A stretch of 64,000 nucleotides of DNA, from positions 6,319,276 through 6,383,275 of the forward strand of contig NC_050472.1 of the NCBI RefSeq assembly GCF_013373865.1, in the 5' to 3' direction. Made by a program: the position numbers and the translations under genes. Positions 48,350-60,629 of the stretch are shown here, in pieces. The notes below the pieces were generated by a model that was not told the origin of the DNA, did not search any database, and was given only the letters and a program-made list of their open reading frames with translations. Source of the stretch: Monomorium pharaonis. Taxonomy: Eukaryota > Arthropoda > Insecta > Hymenoptera > Formicidae. Numbering within the stretch: position 1 is the first letter of the stretch; every line of letters begins with the position of its first letter.

Positions 48350-51289
48350 TAAGGGCTCTTGAAATAAAAATTAAGATGTAGCTAATAACAAGAGTTATGA
48401 CAACGCGCTTATACATTTAATAAAATGTATAATTTGATATTATTTGGATAAAAAATAGTAAGATTAATATTTGATAAAATAATAAGTAATTAATACATAA
48501 AAGATTGTGCTGGCTCAAATCTGAGCATCTCTAACTGTAGTGGAAACAAAAATGATATTTAATAAAAATTCAATTCTTTAAGACTGAACACAGATTAATA
48601 TTTATAAATTTTTTATAAAAATTTGATGATAATCTTGAAAATTATTTTCTATCTCAAAACACAATTTTAAATTAAATTAATAATATCGTAAATTAAATTG
48701 ATAAATAAACTTAATAACGTTGCTGCTGATAAATAGCTTTTATGGCGATGGAACATTATCAGGTATTAAAATCCACTTCTGATCGTTTAGGGATGCTTCT
48801 CTATTTATTTATGAAATATTTTCGTTACAACGAACACATCGAATCTCCCGTCTGTTTCGGTGTGAGCGGAATATTGCATGTTGCATGGTCGGCGAATATT
48901 CGGTTGGTCAATTTGGTGGCCATTTTGAATTGATTTAGCTAAATTTGACGTAATCTTCCGGTGGCCGGATAACTAGACAAAGCCAACGGTTTTTGTCGAC
49001 ATTCAGTAATCGATATACGAGACGTTTAACAAACGTGATTACGAGAGAGACGTTTGACGTATCACGTGTTATTATACATTAAAATAAATTCAACGTTTTA
49101 TTGCAATTAATAAATTAACGCCAAACCAGCGGAGCGAATTTCCGCGTGTAAGGAGTCTCCGGTGAATTTAATTAACGGTAATCCTTCCACGGTGTGTTTT
49201 TCATTAACGGACCGCGAGCTCCCTCTAAAAATAATCCTCGGATGTCGTGGAGCAACGTCATTAAACGGAAACCCGCTTCTACTTAATCGGCACGCAATAA
49301 TAATTGGTGATAAGTCAATTCGCCGAGTTAGAAAGTAAATTCCTCGTAGAACCATGTGATCCGTTTTGTTTACGCGCAGGACTTTGATACACAAGATACA
49401 TTTTTTTATGGTTCGACAGAGAGAGAATGTATATCTTTCGCGGGTATTGATATTGATTTCGAAATGTAATTTGTTTTCCGATTGAATATAAATATTTACG
49501 ATGCGCGTTTGCATTTTCCCTAAAACGCGATATGATTTAAATTATACCAATTTTCCGAGATGCCCATTAATATTCCGCGATATACCCCTCTTTTAGTATT
49601 TGTCCACCCGGCAAAATTGTTATTTGCGATCGTATTATTTGCGTTTGCGTATCACGCTCATTGTCGACGTGATTTGAAATAATCACGCGCAGCAAATAAA
49701 ATGTCGATTTGTCATTTCTCCTTCCTCCCCCCCCTGCCCTTCACCGCGTACGGTTGCGGTTAAGTTCGAAATGGCCTTTGAGAGCACGGGGTTATGCAAT
49801 TTTGCGGCAATTGGACCGCTCTGCCGCATGATCGCAATTGCTCGCAAACCAATAATCTCAGAAAGCAAATCAAGGTCACTCGCTAATGCCGGCCTAAACG
49901 TTATTTCCCATCCCGGAATCGACAATCGACATTTGCATTGTTCTCGCGTGCCCGCGAAACGTGCAATCATTCCCGTTAACACTTTCATTGTGTACAACAA
50001 AATTTTGATTTGTACTTAATATTTTAGATTCTTGAGATGTTACGAACTCGCGTATCTAGCGCTATGGAAATTTAACACGTGTTTATGAAGATCTAAATTT
50101 TCCAATAATTAAGAAATTACACGTAGAAAAATTTATTCTCATGCTAATTCTGAGAAAAGCAGTTTCTCATTTTTCAGTTTTCTTCTTTTAAAAAACGATT
50201 ATCTTTGTAAAGAATATTTCCTAGATAAATAGTTTCAAAATACACTCATCATCTACTTGAGACAAGTGAGATTTAAAATTAACTTCTGTACACACAGAAA
50301 TATGTGTACTTGAATTAAATAAGTATCACTTATTTTAAATAATTTATGAGTTTATGTATACGCAAAATCTATCCCAAGTTCATCACAAGTAAAAAATTTA
50401 TTCAAAATATATTATAAATTCTAGTAATTTATCACTTCAATTAAGGATGTTAAGTAGAAATAAAAATTCGATTATACTTATTACTTTAACTTTTTTTTCA
50501 ATACAATTTTATAATATTTTTCAAGAAGTATAAATTCTTTTTTTAAGCATATGATAATGAGTTCTTATAAAATTTGTGTGATAAGTATATTTTAAGATGA
50601 CTATAAAAAAACATTTTTTATTGAAGATATCATTACTTATTATTAGAAGGAAAAAAAGTAAATTGAGTAATTGCTTTTCTTGGCGGTAAAATAAATGTTT
50701 TTTTTTGTGTACGTATAAGTATCGGAAACTTAATTAAAAAATTTGAATTAAATTCTATCGAGCGCGCTATTAAGTTAATTACATGCGGTTTGCCTTTGCT
50801 AATAGTGCCTATTTCTGTCGTGAAACACGGTGCGTGCAGTAATAGCACTTCTTACGATTCGTAAGGTAAATAAATTAATGGGGGGACTAATAAGCAGTCT
50901 CGATAAGAAAAGAAGAAATGCCGTTACTTTTCCGTCCGGCGGCGAGATAGGCGTCGCCCGCGGTTTTTTGTGAGCGAGAGATCAATTTTCCTCTCGCCGG
51001 CCGACAAAAGGTGCGCGTCCCTTGGAACGCTGTCGATTAATTATCGTTTTAATTAGGGAGGTCTGTGATTTATTGTTCGATCTTTTAGCAATTTTGATCT
51101 CCGTACGGCGCGGCTCGATTCCCGGCCCGGTCAATTAAAGCGACGGTCGTAAAAGCGATTCTCGATATTCAGATGAGGGCTTCCACATATCGGTTATCGG
51201 TATTTAAAGGCTTCCGGATTTGGAGCAAGGGCGCTTTGAGGTATCGATCAAATTTTCCTTCGCGACAACGGCAACGTGACGCTGGGAGC

Positions 51290-51290
<1 letters not shown>
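48350..51290. other. Intron-like non-coding DNA
   Basis: AT-rich parts alternate with moderately GC-rich patches (about 49100-49300, 49700-49950, 50880-51290) that look like candidate regulatory DNA. I see no exon. A possible degenerate repeat spans about 50120-50710, with weakly matching CAC...GTG ends. Confidence 0.45.

Positions 51291-51291
<1 letters not shown>

Positions 51292-51341
<50 letters not shown>
51292..51341. repeat. (CT)n microsatellite, ~25 units
   Basis: An uninterrupted CT tract, the longest dinucleotide repeat in the window. Confidence 0.9.
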
Positions 51342-51345
<4 letters not shown>

Positions 51346-52630
51346 TCGATGGATAATAATTATTCCACGGAGCCCGGAAGCGAGATAAATATTGTCGAGC
51401 GACGTTGCTTCATTATTTATGTATGGGGTCCTTTGTGAATGGCAAATAGAATCTTCGCGACCATGTTTCGTGTGCTAACGTGCTCGCATCGCAAAATTGC
51501 ATGCACTCTAACGCGAAAGGAAAAAAAAAGCGAATCGTAACGTTTGATACAAATTGTATATTTAACGGTTGCACGTGGAAAAACGATTGTTACTCGTTAT
51601 TGAACCTCCATCGGAGCTGCAATGCGTCGTAAAGCATCGGAATTTATCTTTTGCGAGAAACAATATTATTCCTCGCTCACAAGCGCTGCGCGATATCGAT
51701 TTTATCAGCTGCAACAATATTTACTGTGGTTTACTTACATTTCAGGGTAATCGCATATTGATAATTTTTCTTTGAGAATTTAATCATTAGATTTATTATA
51801 CGTGTATACTTTATGTGCGAAAGAAAGCCTACACTAATAAGAATAATATAAAATGTAATTATAACCCATGACTGCTCATGTCACTTTTTTATACAAATGC
51901 TTTAATTTTTATTTATTAATAATACTGTGAGATATTTTTAAACAAATCTATATTTTTAGAAATATCTTCTTTCCTATTTAATTAAAAAATTTAATTTTTA
52001 ATTTTAATTTAATAATATAATTATTAAATGCATAGCTTTTGAGACAGTTACAATATTTTAAATGATTCGAAAATTTGTTGAAAGTTAAACAATTAATCGC
52101 CACGTGATCTTTTTTATAAATGCTCTATATGCAACTGTTACATTTCAAATATTCACTGTCACGCTTATATTTCCTTAAATGATTCTAAGCATCGATGCCA
52201 TTTTTTTGATTGAAGGTTGCCGGTCAGTAAGGGCGCGCAGTGACGAAGATGACAAGAAGCTACTCGAAAACCGTAGGACGCGAACCACCGTGCCGTGACT
52301 GAAGGTAATTCCGCGAGAAGGGGTTAAAACGCGGGCGATATCCATCTAATCGATCATCGGGAAATTGATCCGGACGCGACGTGAGGGAGGGAGACTTTTA
52401 AGGACCGCGCGCGAAAAAAGGGATTCTCTCGTTAGGCGGGGATCATGGTGTGACTCGTGCGCGGCCGGCAGAAAGAGATCCCTCGGGAAGATCGGCGAGG
52501 TTTGCCGGTGGTTGTGTGTGATACGACGGTAGTGGTCGATTGTGGTGCTAGTGGTGGTGCCTGATATCGTAGCGAGCTGCGAGGAGGCCCTGCTGGCGCT
52601 CATTAGGCCTCGTCTTCGTCGGTTTAATTC

Positions 52631-52671
52631 ATGCTGGGAATGCTGAAGCGGCGCTGGAAGCCATCGAAAAG
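52631..52671 (+). CDS. First coding exon of a large gene (partial; MLGMLKRRWKPSK)
   Basis: Gene not recognised. ATG at 52631 opens a frame of 13 codons plus two bases ending at a consensus donor (AAAAG/gtaagt, gt at 52672). An in-frame TAA at 52625 six bases upstream supports this Met as the start. The exon's 5' part is leader sequence, probably beginning at an acceptor near 52217 or 52230. An internal donor-like gtaatt near 52303 could allow alternative leaders. The peptide is short and basic, with no signal sequence, suggesting a cytoplasmic or nuclear protein. No continuing exon was found in the remaining 11 kb, so the next intron is long. Confidence 0.45.
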
Positions 52672-54855
52672 GTAAGTGAACATGATCCCGTTTCTACATT
52701 GCCGAGCATATATTTTATGTCACGGGCAAACTTTTTATTCGTACAATAATTTGATATTTTAATCCCTTTTCAAAATTTTTCTTTAATTTTTAATTAGCGC
52801 AAGATAGCAACGCAGAGAAGTTGAAAATCAACAGATTAACTTTTTAGAAAAGCGTTCGCGCGCGCAAATCTCTTTCGTAAAGCGAACGGTTGAAACTTTC
52901 GTAGGGATTCGACCTGGTTACCTCTCGTCATAAGCTATAATACTTCAAATTTTTACGACTCTTTTCGCTCGCTTCCGGCGGAAGTTAGCCGGAACGAGTG
53001 AGCGATCCGCATTAAAGTTATGATGGTTGGAAAATTGCATTAGTCCCATGCGTGCGTGGATGGTCCTCGCTTCCACTTACGATGATTTATTTATTTCCCG
53101 GAGACAAGGGCTAACCCTGGGCCACTTCTGAAATTGCCCTCGGTTAACTTCGGGTTAACTCTCTGGGTCATCGCTCGAGTCTCGCGCGCGTTCCTCTCTT
53201 TTTGCGTCGCGATATAACGAGTGACACTCAGAGACCACGATCGTATTTCACAACGTCGCGACGACTCTCGATCGCGTATACCTCGTTCGCTTATTTTTAA
53301 AGGGCCGAAGGCCCGAAATTATTTTTAACGCGCGTTCCGCGACCATTATCCTCCGTCTCTTTCGCGGCGAGTCGAACGCAACGTACCTATTATAAGATTT
53401 TATTAGGAATATATTTTGACGCACGGTGAAGGCGAAAATAAATTTTCTCCGTTTGATTTATTAAGATTTTTTTTTTTTTTTTTTTTTCATAACGTTATAT
53501 TTTAATTCACGATTCTTCCATGCATTGTAATTGGCACCATATGGCGTTATCTCTTTTTTATTATCTTCGCCTTGCCAATATCACGCGTGACTAAAAATAC
53601 ATCGCACGAAGACGCTAACGCCTTTTGGCGTTTAACACGGAGGATAATTGATTAGCTTATAATACTTACGTTAGCCGCTGTCGAAACAATTCGGGACACG
53701 TAACTATGACGCGCGGATAATTGGCCGTCGACATTGCCACGACAGGCGAATCAAACGGCCGTCGCGTACGCCGTGTATCGGCAGCGCCGCGTCAACGTCG
53801 CCATTGACACGTTGCATTTCCGCGAAGCGCAACGCGCCGCGGGGAGGCTCTTCCCCCCCTCCCCCCCTCGCGCGAGATTAATGCGTCAATTGGCGTCTTA
53901 AAAAGAGGAGAGCCGCGAGGCCCCGCGCGATCCCCGCGCGTCCTTAATGCACGGCGTCCTGATCCACGCGATAAATTATGCCTAACGGTTCGTGTCACCG
54001 CGGCGGAACACGCGTCGGCAGCACATTATTGACAGTCGGATAAATAATTCCGTGCGACGCGTGTGATTACGCACGGCCGCGCGTCGCGTCGCGCAGCTTT
54101 GCATAATGAGCGGTCGCGACCAATTCCGTAGGAATTATCGTGACACCTGCCCGCGGGGCCCGGGGCCTTTAATTAAAGCCCACTTCGAGTTCTATTCTGT
54201 GCGCGAGATGTCGATGGAGTCGAGGGAGGGAAGGGAAAAAAGAAAGTGATAAACATGCCGAAGGCGTCGCGCGGTAACGCGACGGCACCGAAAATTCAGC
54301 GACGTCGAGTATAAATTGTTTCACGTCGCGCGATTAAGATCCTCTATCTCTTCTCGTTCTCCACAGGCACGCGATACACTTTCTATAGTATCGCGGCTGC
54401 TAAATTGATAACCCGGAGCAGATACATCACGGCGCTTGTTAAACGTCGCGGCAAATCACCGCGGGAGACGCAAGTAATACCTGCGGATGCATTTCGAGTT
54501 TCCCGCCGTTACGCGGGGCATTCCCGATGCTCCTCTTCGTGATGTTCGATATTCAAATGTAAATCCATTTCTACGGGAAATCCACTCGTAACAGAAACTG
54601 AGAACACGATCTGCAATTATATTATAACCGGAGAACAATGGAAGTGCATGCACGATGGAATTAAGTTTTATTTTTTTGAAAACAATTTGTCTCACTCTCT
54701 AAACTACAATTGGTGAAAAATCAGCGAACTCGATGAAAATACAGTGATTTTTAGTTGTATACTTTTAACTTGTCAATCAGTGAAATGAATACACTGATCT
54801 TTCAATGATTGTACCCTAATTCAAAAGTGCATGAAAATCACTGATTATAACTTTA
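52672..54855. other. GC-rich intron-like DNA
   Basis: Contains a T-run at about 53467-53487. A strongly CpG-rich region (about 53690-54450) includes homeodomain-like TTAATTAAAG and repeated CGTCG/CGCG words. Stop-free frames are short. Good candidate regulatory DNA, with no exon seen. Confidence 0.4.
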
Positions 54856-55057
54856 CACTGAGAAAAAAATATTGTTGATTTGATGAAATTTTCCAACTAA
54901 ATTAAAATTTTGTCAGTTCAAGAATTTATGTATTTAACTTAAATGCACAAATTTCAATTCAAGTACTATATAGTTAATTGAAATATATAAATACTTGAAT
55001 TGACAAAATTTAATTCAGTTAGAAAATTCACTCAAATTATCATTTTTTTCCTCAGTG
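54856..55057. mobile_element. MITE copy A1 (~202 bp)
   Basis: Starts CACTGAGAAAAAAAT and ends in its near reverse complement (ATTTTTTTCCTCAGTG), with TA on both outer sides. The inverted halves share the words TTCAAGAATTTATGTATTTA and AAATACTTGAATTGACAAAA. It has no coding capacity. CACTGAT words in both flanks extend the symmetry. Confidence 0.8.
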
Positions 55058-55262
55058 TAAGTATATCATTTATAAATCAGTGATAATACACTGATAGCAA
55101 TTTAGAGAATAGATTTACAATGACTAAATGATTTAGGGAAGATGTGGGAAAATAATGCTGCACTTTTCATTACGCCAGCAGCGCTGTGAAATTTCGCTTA
55201 GTGAGACACCTCCGTTTCTGATTCTTCGCGATCTCACCGTTCTTGCGTAAACACTGCTGCCA

Positions 55263-55267
<5 letters not shown>

Positions 55268-55298
<31 letters not shown>
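55268..55298. repeat. (AT)n microsatellite
   Basis: About 15 AT units bounded by ACATA words. Confidence 0.9.
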
Positions 55299-55301
<3 letters not shown>

Positions 55302-55319
55302 AAGTCATTATCGAGCCAC

Positions 55320-56087
55320 CATCTTCGCCGAGTAGATAGAGTGGAAACACGCGGAAGGGAGAGGAGGGGGAGGGAAACAGCGGGTAGCCGGAAATTTATG
55401 GCGCCGAGCGGGATTAGTTACACGAAGTGCGCTCTTTTCGAGGCAACTTTTCTGAAGCTCGGCGGCAATTAATTTGCGCGCGGTTGCGAGTCCACGTCGG
55501 CACGCAGGAATTTACGCGCACGACATTCGCGCACTGAAAGGGTGAGAGAGAGAGAGAGAAAGAGGGGGTAGGGGGAGAGAAAGAGAGAGAGGAAGTTACG
55601 CGGCGGCAGCGGCGAGCTAATTTTAGAGGTATCACCGCGACCGATCTTTTCTTCGCGGGAGCATAACCGCTTAACTGCTCCGTCGCTAGAATGTAGCAAC
55701 GCGCTCTTATGATCTCGTCCCTTTCGTATATTTCGCATAAAGAGGATCGCCGGAGGAATGCGTCTTCAAATTTATCGCGACAGCGCTCGACGTCGAAGCG
55801 TATTAGCGTGGCATAAGCAGTTTCTCAAGTAATTGATGCGATTAATTTGAGATGTCTGAAGGGAAACAGTTTACACGACTCTCTCTCTTTTTCCCTCTTT
55901 CTCTCTGCGCCTAAAAGTTCAAAGATTATATGATGAGAACATGTAAGAGAAACTCTATATACATGTTTTATTATCGAGTACTTATTATTATTAATATTGA
56001 TTTTTATAGAAATGTTTTTCATTGTTTAACGTTATTTTTTATGAATTTAGAGTAATTTCTTTCTTAATGGTATATCTTAAAAAAACA
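55320..56087. other. Non-coding, purine-rich patches
   Basis: Imperfect GAGAGA tracts at about 55540-55590 and pyrimidine tracts near 55880-55910. No gene seen. Confidence 0.5.
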
Positions 56088-56966
56088 CACTGCAAAACAC
56101 ATCCGCTCTAAATTCCGCGAAACTATAATGGAAAAAAATGACTTTTTTTCCACTTTAGATAAGTGTGAAATTAAAACGGAATTATATATGCAGGACATTG
56201 TCTTTAATGTCCTTCATAAATAGAACGGACTAATGTCCGCCCTAACGGCTGCCCTCCCCTCAGTTGCAATAAACATCTCTATTGCTAACCGTTGGTGCCA
56301 ACACGGGCACTGATCGACGAGGCAACCACCGCGGCAAATGCACGGCATGCGACCGCGACGAATTTGAGTTGTCTCCCGCGGATGACAACGCAAACGTGTG
56401 CTTCTTTTCTCACACGCTCATAGGCGAATAATGCCCGCAAGAGGAGCACACACCCGCGTCACCATCCTCGGGAAGCAACCCAAATTCGCAATCACATGCC
56501 GCATACCCACCGCGACGGCCACCGCGCCGATCGACATCCACAACTAGCACCAACAATTAGCAACAAAAACACTCATCACAACTGCGAAGAGAACGGCCGT
56601 CAAAGCAGACAAGCTAACAGACTGTTGTAACAGTGAACGACAAAGCTATCGCTACCGCTCGCGCCATATTGCGTTGCCAGCATAGTTTTGTTTATTTCGT
56701 CCGCTTTAATATACATGACGGACCACATCCTTTATAATGTCCGGACCACATCCTTTATAATGTCCGGTTTAACGTCTATTCTATAATAATTATTTTCAGT
56801 CCTATTTATATAAAAGACATTGTCATACATAGATAAAATGTCACATTAAGAATTGCGCCAGTCACGCTTAAGTAAAATGGACACGTAAGAAATCCGTTCT
56901 AATATTGTATATTCCGTTATAAAATATACATGTCCTTTATATATAAAGAGGATATGCTTTGCAGTG
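56088..56966. mobile_element. Non-autonomous TIR element (~879 bp)
   Basis: The left end CACTGCAAAACACATCCGCT and the right end (reverse complement CACTGCAAAGCATATCCTCT) are inverted with 16 of 20 matches. Subterminal words such as AGGACATTG and CGGAATTATATATG are also mirrored. The centre (about 56230-56700) is GC-rich and codes for nothing recognisable. A 23-bp unit is tandemly doubled at 56719-56764. No clear target duplication is seen (CA on both sides at best). Confidence 0.7.
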
Positions 56967-59679
56967 CACAGCCCATATAATATTTCACTTTTTTAATATT
57001 AATAAATAAATTCTTATTTTTTTCTTTGATTTAATAAAAGAGCCGAAATTATTTCTCCGTTTATTTAAAATTGAACTTCTTATCATTTTTTGTATTGTTA
57101 TATATATATATATTTGTTTTGTAAAAAAGTGCAGCTCTAACATTTTACGTAAATTTGGTGAAATTTCTGTGCAAATTTTATTTACGATAAGCAAAGTTGC
57201 ACAGATGAAAAATCGGCACTTCAAATTACATTGGTTTGCTGTCGATTAACGGAGAGTTAAACAGTACATTTTCAACAAATAGGCTTTCTACCGTCGAACC
57301 GCAGGGTGTGCGTGGAAAATAGAAGCCGAAGCATAGAAAGTCCCGAGTGCTAATGAAATTACGTTTGTCGGATGCTCGAGGGAGCCATTAGCACTTAAGA
57401 TTTTACCGGAGTAGTCACACACGCGAGATAAATCGAGACTGGTTCAGACGCGGGTCGACCGATGCTCGAATGGGCATCAAACGAAGTGGAAAATTGCGCG
57501 TTTTCGAACGGTTTAACCCGTTCGCGGTTTTGTGTCGAGATATATTTGATTGAGCGGTTTATGAGACACGTACTTCGATACTTCTGCAAAGATTTAGCAT
57601 GAGATTCAAACCGATCAAAATCAATCGTGCCAAAGGATATACTGATGCTGCAGATACATAAAACTAATCCTTATCTATTTATAATATATAGAAAAAAAAT
57701 TTGGCCAAACGTCAGATCAAATAAGATAAATTTTTCGTGATAGTGCCGAGTGCATTAAATTTACCGAAGTTTGATTTTTTTTTTTACTCTGTTTGAAATA
57801 ATGTGTAATTGAATATGGCTTTGCGAGTATTTTTCGATTCTTTATGAAATGCTGCAGGCACTGACTGCAATTCCGATAACATTAAATTAAAACCAGAAAA
57901 TTTAATACCGATTGATGTTTCGAAATTCTCCTGGATTGCAAAGGACTGACAAGCTTTACTCTTCTTTCGCTCTCCCTTTATAACTGCGTTCCATGTTCGT
58001 TCACAGTTTGACACGTGTTTATACAACGAGTCGGCGTTCGTTCGGACCATCGCTCGTGAAAATCTCGCTACGCATGTTACGAGCTGCGTTTTTGTGTTCG
58101 AGCTACGCACACATCACGGTTTATCAGGCGCGTCGTGGTGTGTTGACTGAACTGTAGGACCTGTTAAAAATTTTCGGCGTCCTGCACGAATAATTGACGC
58201 ACCAGGATTTTGTTTATTTCGAACATTCGCTTTTTTCAGTGCACTGGTCGGGAACATGAGTTGAAAAAAGCCAATAAACTTAAAAATAATTAAAAAATAT
58301 TATACTTTTAATCAAGAGTTTGATATTCACGAAAATTCATATGATAAACATTAGAACTATTTCTTGCACTTTTATATTTTGCACTTTTTAATATATTTTC
58401 TTGAACGCACAATGTAGCTTTTGCTTAAAATAATAATTTTTATTAATTATTCTTAGAAATTATTCCCAAAGATAGCGTATTAGCATTTTTGAAGGGCATA
58501 GACAGGACCAGTAGAATTAATGCACTTTCTGATACTGGAAACGGGTGCAGTGACATTTTTTTTAAGTGCATCTTTATTTTATTGATTAGTTATATATATT
58601 AATTAATTATATAATTTTTATACTTATTAATGTGAAAAAATAGTACATATTAAAGAACAAATTCAAATTCATATATAAAAATATTATATTTTAGAGTCGA
58701 ACGTTTTTTGTAACCATTTTTTCATTCTTGATTGACGCATGAATTATTAAGGTTCGCGTAATTCATCTAGTTATTCTAGTTTCAATTGGAGCTGTGCTAT
58801 AAATAATTTCAATTAAGGTAAATAGCAGATTGGCTATGACAAGCGACGCATTAATCAAGTCGGCAATTAATATACTTATATCAATGCGATTTTATAATTA
58901 AATTTCTACCAATTCTGAATCAACTCATTGATTTACGTTCTCTAGAGCGATGCGAAATTAGTAATTACGCTTGCGAGAATGAACGACGTGTAAGCGTACG
59001 CTTTAGAATCATTTGCGAAATGCGAGCGCATTAACCTCGCGTAATTGATTACCGGATGATCAAAGGTCTCATATGAAATTTATGAGATATCTAATATCTT
59101 TTTTCGGATTCACACTCGAATCGCCGGTAATTGTTTGTGTGATAATTGCAGCTCTGAGCTAAGAGCAGAGAGAGATTCAACGCCAAACACTCATTATCGT
59201 TTTGTTCTGAAAAATAGTAGAATAAGGAGAAAAGAAAATATGATGACTTTGCAAAAATCAATCTTTACATTAATTTTGTTAATGAATCTTTTAAATATGT
59301 CTCTAGCTACGGTAAACGATGTATCAATCAAGTTGGCAATTAATACACTTAAATCAACAAGATTCTGTAATTGCATTCTTAACAATATTGAATCAATTAA
59401 AAAACTGTTTTTTTTTAATTCACAAAAAAGTGATTAATGATATTTTATTTATATTATGCAACATTGAATTATCGCGTTTTATTTAAATATTTTTTTGTAT
59501 TACATTTGGCATTTATGCGTATCTTGATATCGAATTTTTCGGATTTTGGGATTATCTGGCAGCGGGCCTCTCAATTAGTTTCTTAAATGAAAACGAAGCG
59601 ACGGGGGCACAAGGACGACGAAAATCGCAGAGTTGACCGACTACGAGAATAGTTTTTGGCGTACGACAGAGAACGGGGG
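56967..59679. other. Intron-like or intergenic DNA
   Basis: AT-rich with a few GC-richer patches. Frames at 57784-58110 (minus) and 59135-59437 (plus) are short and resemble nothing known. No exon is supported. Confidence 0.5.
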
Positions 59680-59809
59680 TATATAGGTTGCGGAAAATGT
59701 AAATCACGCGAGAGAGCGAGGTGCATCGGGCGAGAGCGAGTCGTCGTCTCGACGAGTCCCGCGCGCACCAGGTCGATCCGTCGCTCTTTCTCGTCGGAAG
59801 CTTCTAGAG
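59680..59809 (-). promoter_or_regulatory. Minus-strand promoter-like block with heat-shock-element-like site
   Basis: GAAGCTTCTAGAG at 59797-59809 fits the alternating GAA/TTC pattern of a heat-shock element. On the minus strand it lies about 110 bases upstream of CTATATA (59680-59686). The region is GC-rich. No clear gene follows on that strand, so this is tentative. Confidence 0.25.
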
Positions 59810-59985
59810 ACGTGTAGTATGTTAGTGATGACGGCATAGTAAACGAATTTGGCGGCATAAACGCTTTGCGCCTGCAGAACAGCATGTTAAAGTGAATGTC
59901 ACGTCGCGCAAGTACGAAGGAAAATTGATCTTTCGAACGCTTATCTTCATATATTCCCCTTTAGATGGCCGTTTCGACGAGAATA

Positions 59986-60179
59986 CACTGAGAAAAATAG
60001 TTGTTAATTTGACTAAATTTGTCAACTAAATTTCTTCAATTATTTTAGTCAAATATATAAATAGTTAAATTAAAGTTTAAGTATTTTATGTATTTAAGTT
60101 AAACGCATAAATACTTGAACTGAAAAAATTAAATCAAGTTGAAAAATTTAGTCAAATTAACAACATTTTTTTCTCAATG
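59986..60179. mobile_element. MITE copy A2 (~194 bp)
   Basis: Starts CACTGAGAAAAATAGTTGTT and ends ATTTTTTTCTCAATG. The internal inverted halves around TTAAGTATTTTATGTATTTA match copies A1 and A3. The right end has mutated from the consensus (CAATG). Confidence 0.8.
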
Positions 60180-60382
60180 CATATTGTATATTTTTTACGT
60201 GAAATATATTTCTCGTATTCTCGTATAATTAAACATATGTTGAAACAATTATCACCGCGAGTTTTTTTTTAGGTTCACAAGCACAGTTAATTTTTCCGAA
60301 ATATTTGTAGATAAGCAAAAATTTATTTGACATGAATAATAAAAAATTCATTTTATTTACGCAATTATTTTATTTTACGCGC

Positions 60383-60552
60383 TTATAAATTTTATTACGG
60401 CAACATTTCTGTTTTATTCTCTCGGAGGCATTCTCACGGTCGCGTAGTTTCGCGCGCGCATTGGGGATTTATAAATTTTATCACGACACAGAATTTTTGT
60501 TTCGTTTCTCTCGGAGACGTTCTCACGGTCGCGTTTCGCACGGTTTAGGGCG
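60383..60552. repeat. Imperfect ~84-bp tandem duplication
   Basis: Two adjacent copies each run from TATAAATTTTAT through TTCTCTCGGAG and TTCTCACGGTCGCGT. The copies differ at many sites, so the duplication is old. Confidence 0.75.
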
Positions 60553-60591
60553 TTTGGGAATTTTTTTTTTTTTTCTAAAAAATATAGAGAT

Positions 60592-60615
60592 GAGAGAGAG
60601 AGAGAGAGAGAGAGA
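60592..60615. repeat. (GA)n microsatellite
   Basis: About 12 GA units just after a T-run at about 60560-60574. Confidence 0.85.
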
Positions 60616-60629
60616 AAGAGACATTGTCC

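Noticed and set aside
50120..50710. Possible further MITE copies with CACGTAG or CACACAG ends
   Set aside because: The inner arms do not pair convincingly, and end matches beyond the first few bases are poor.
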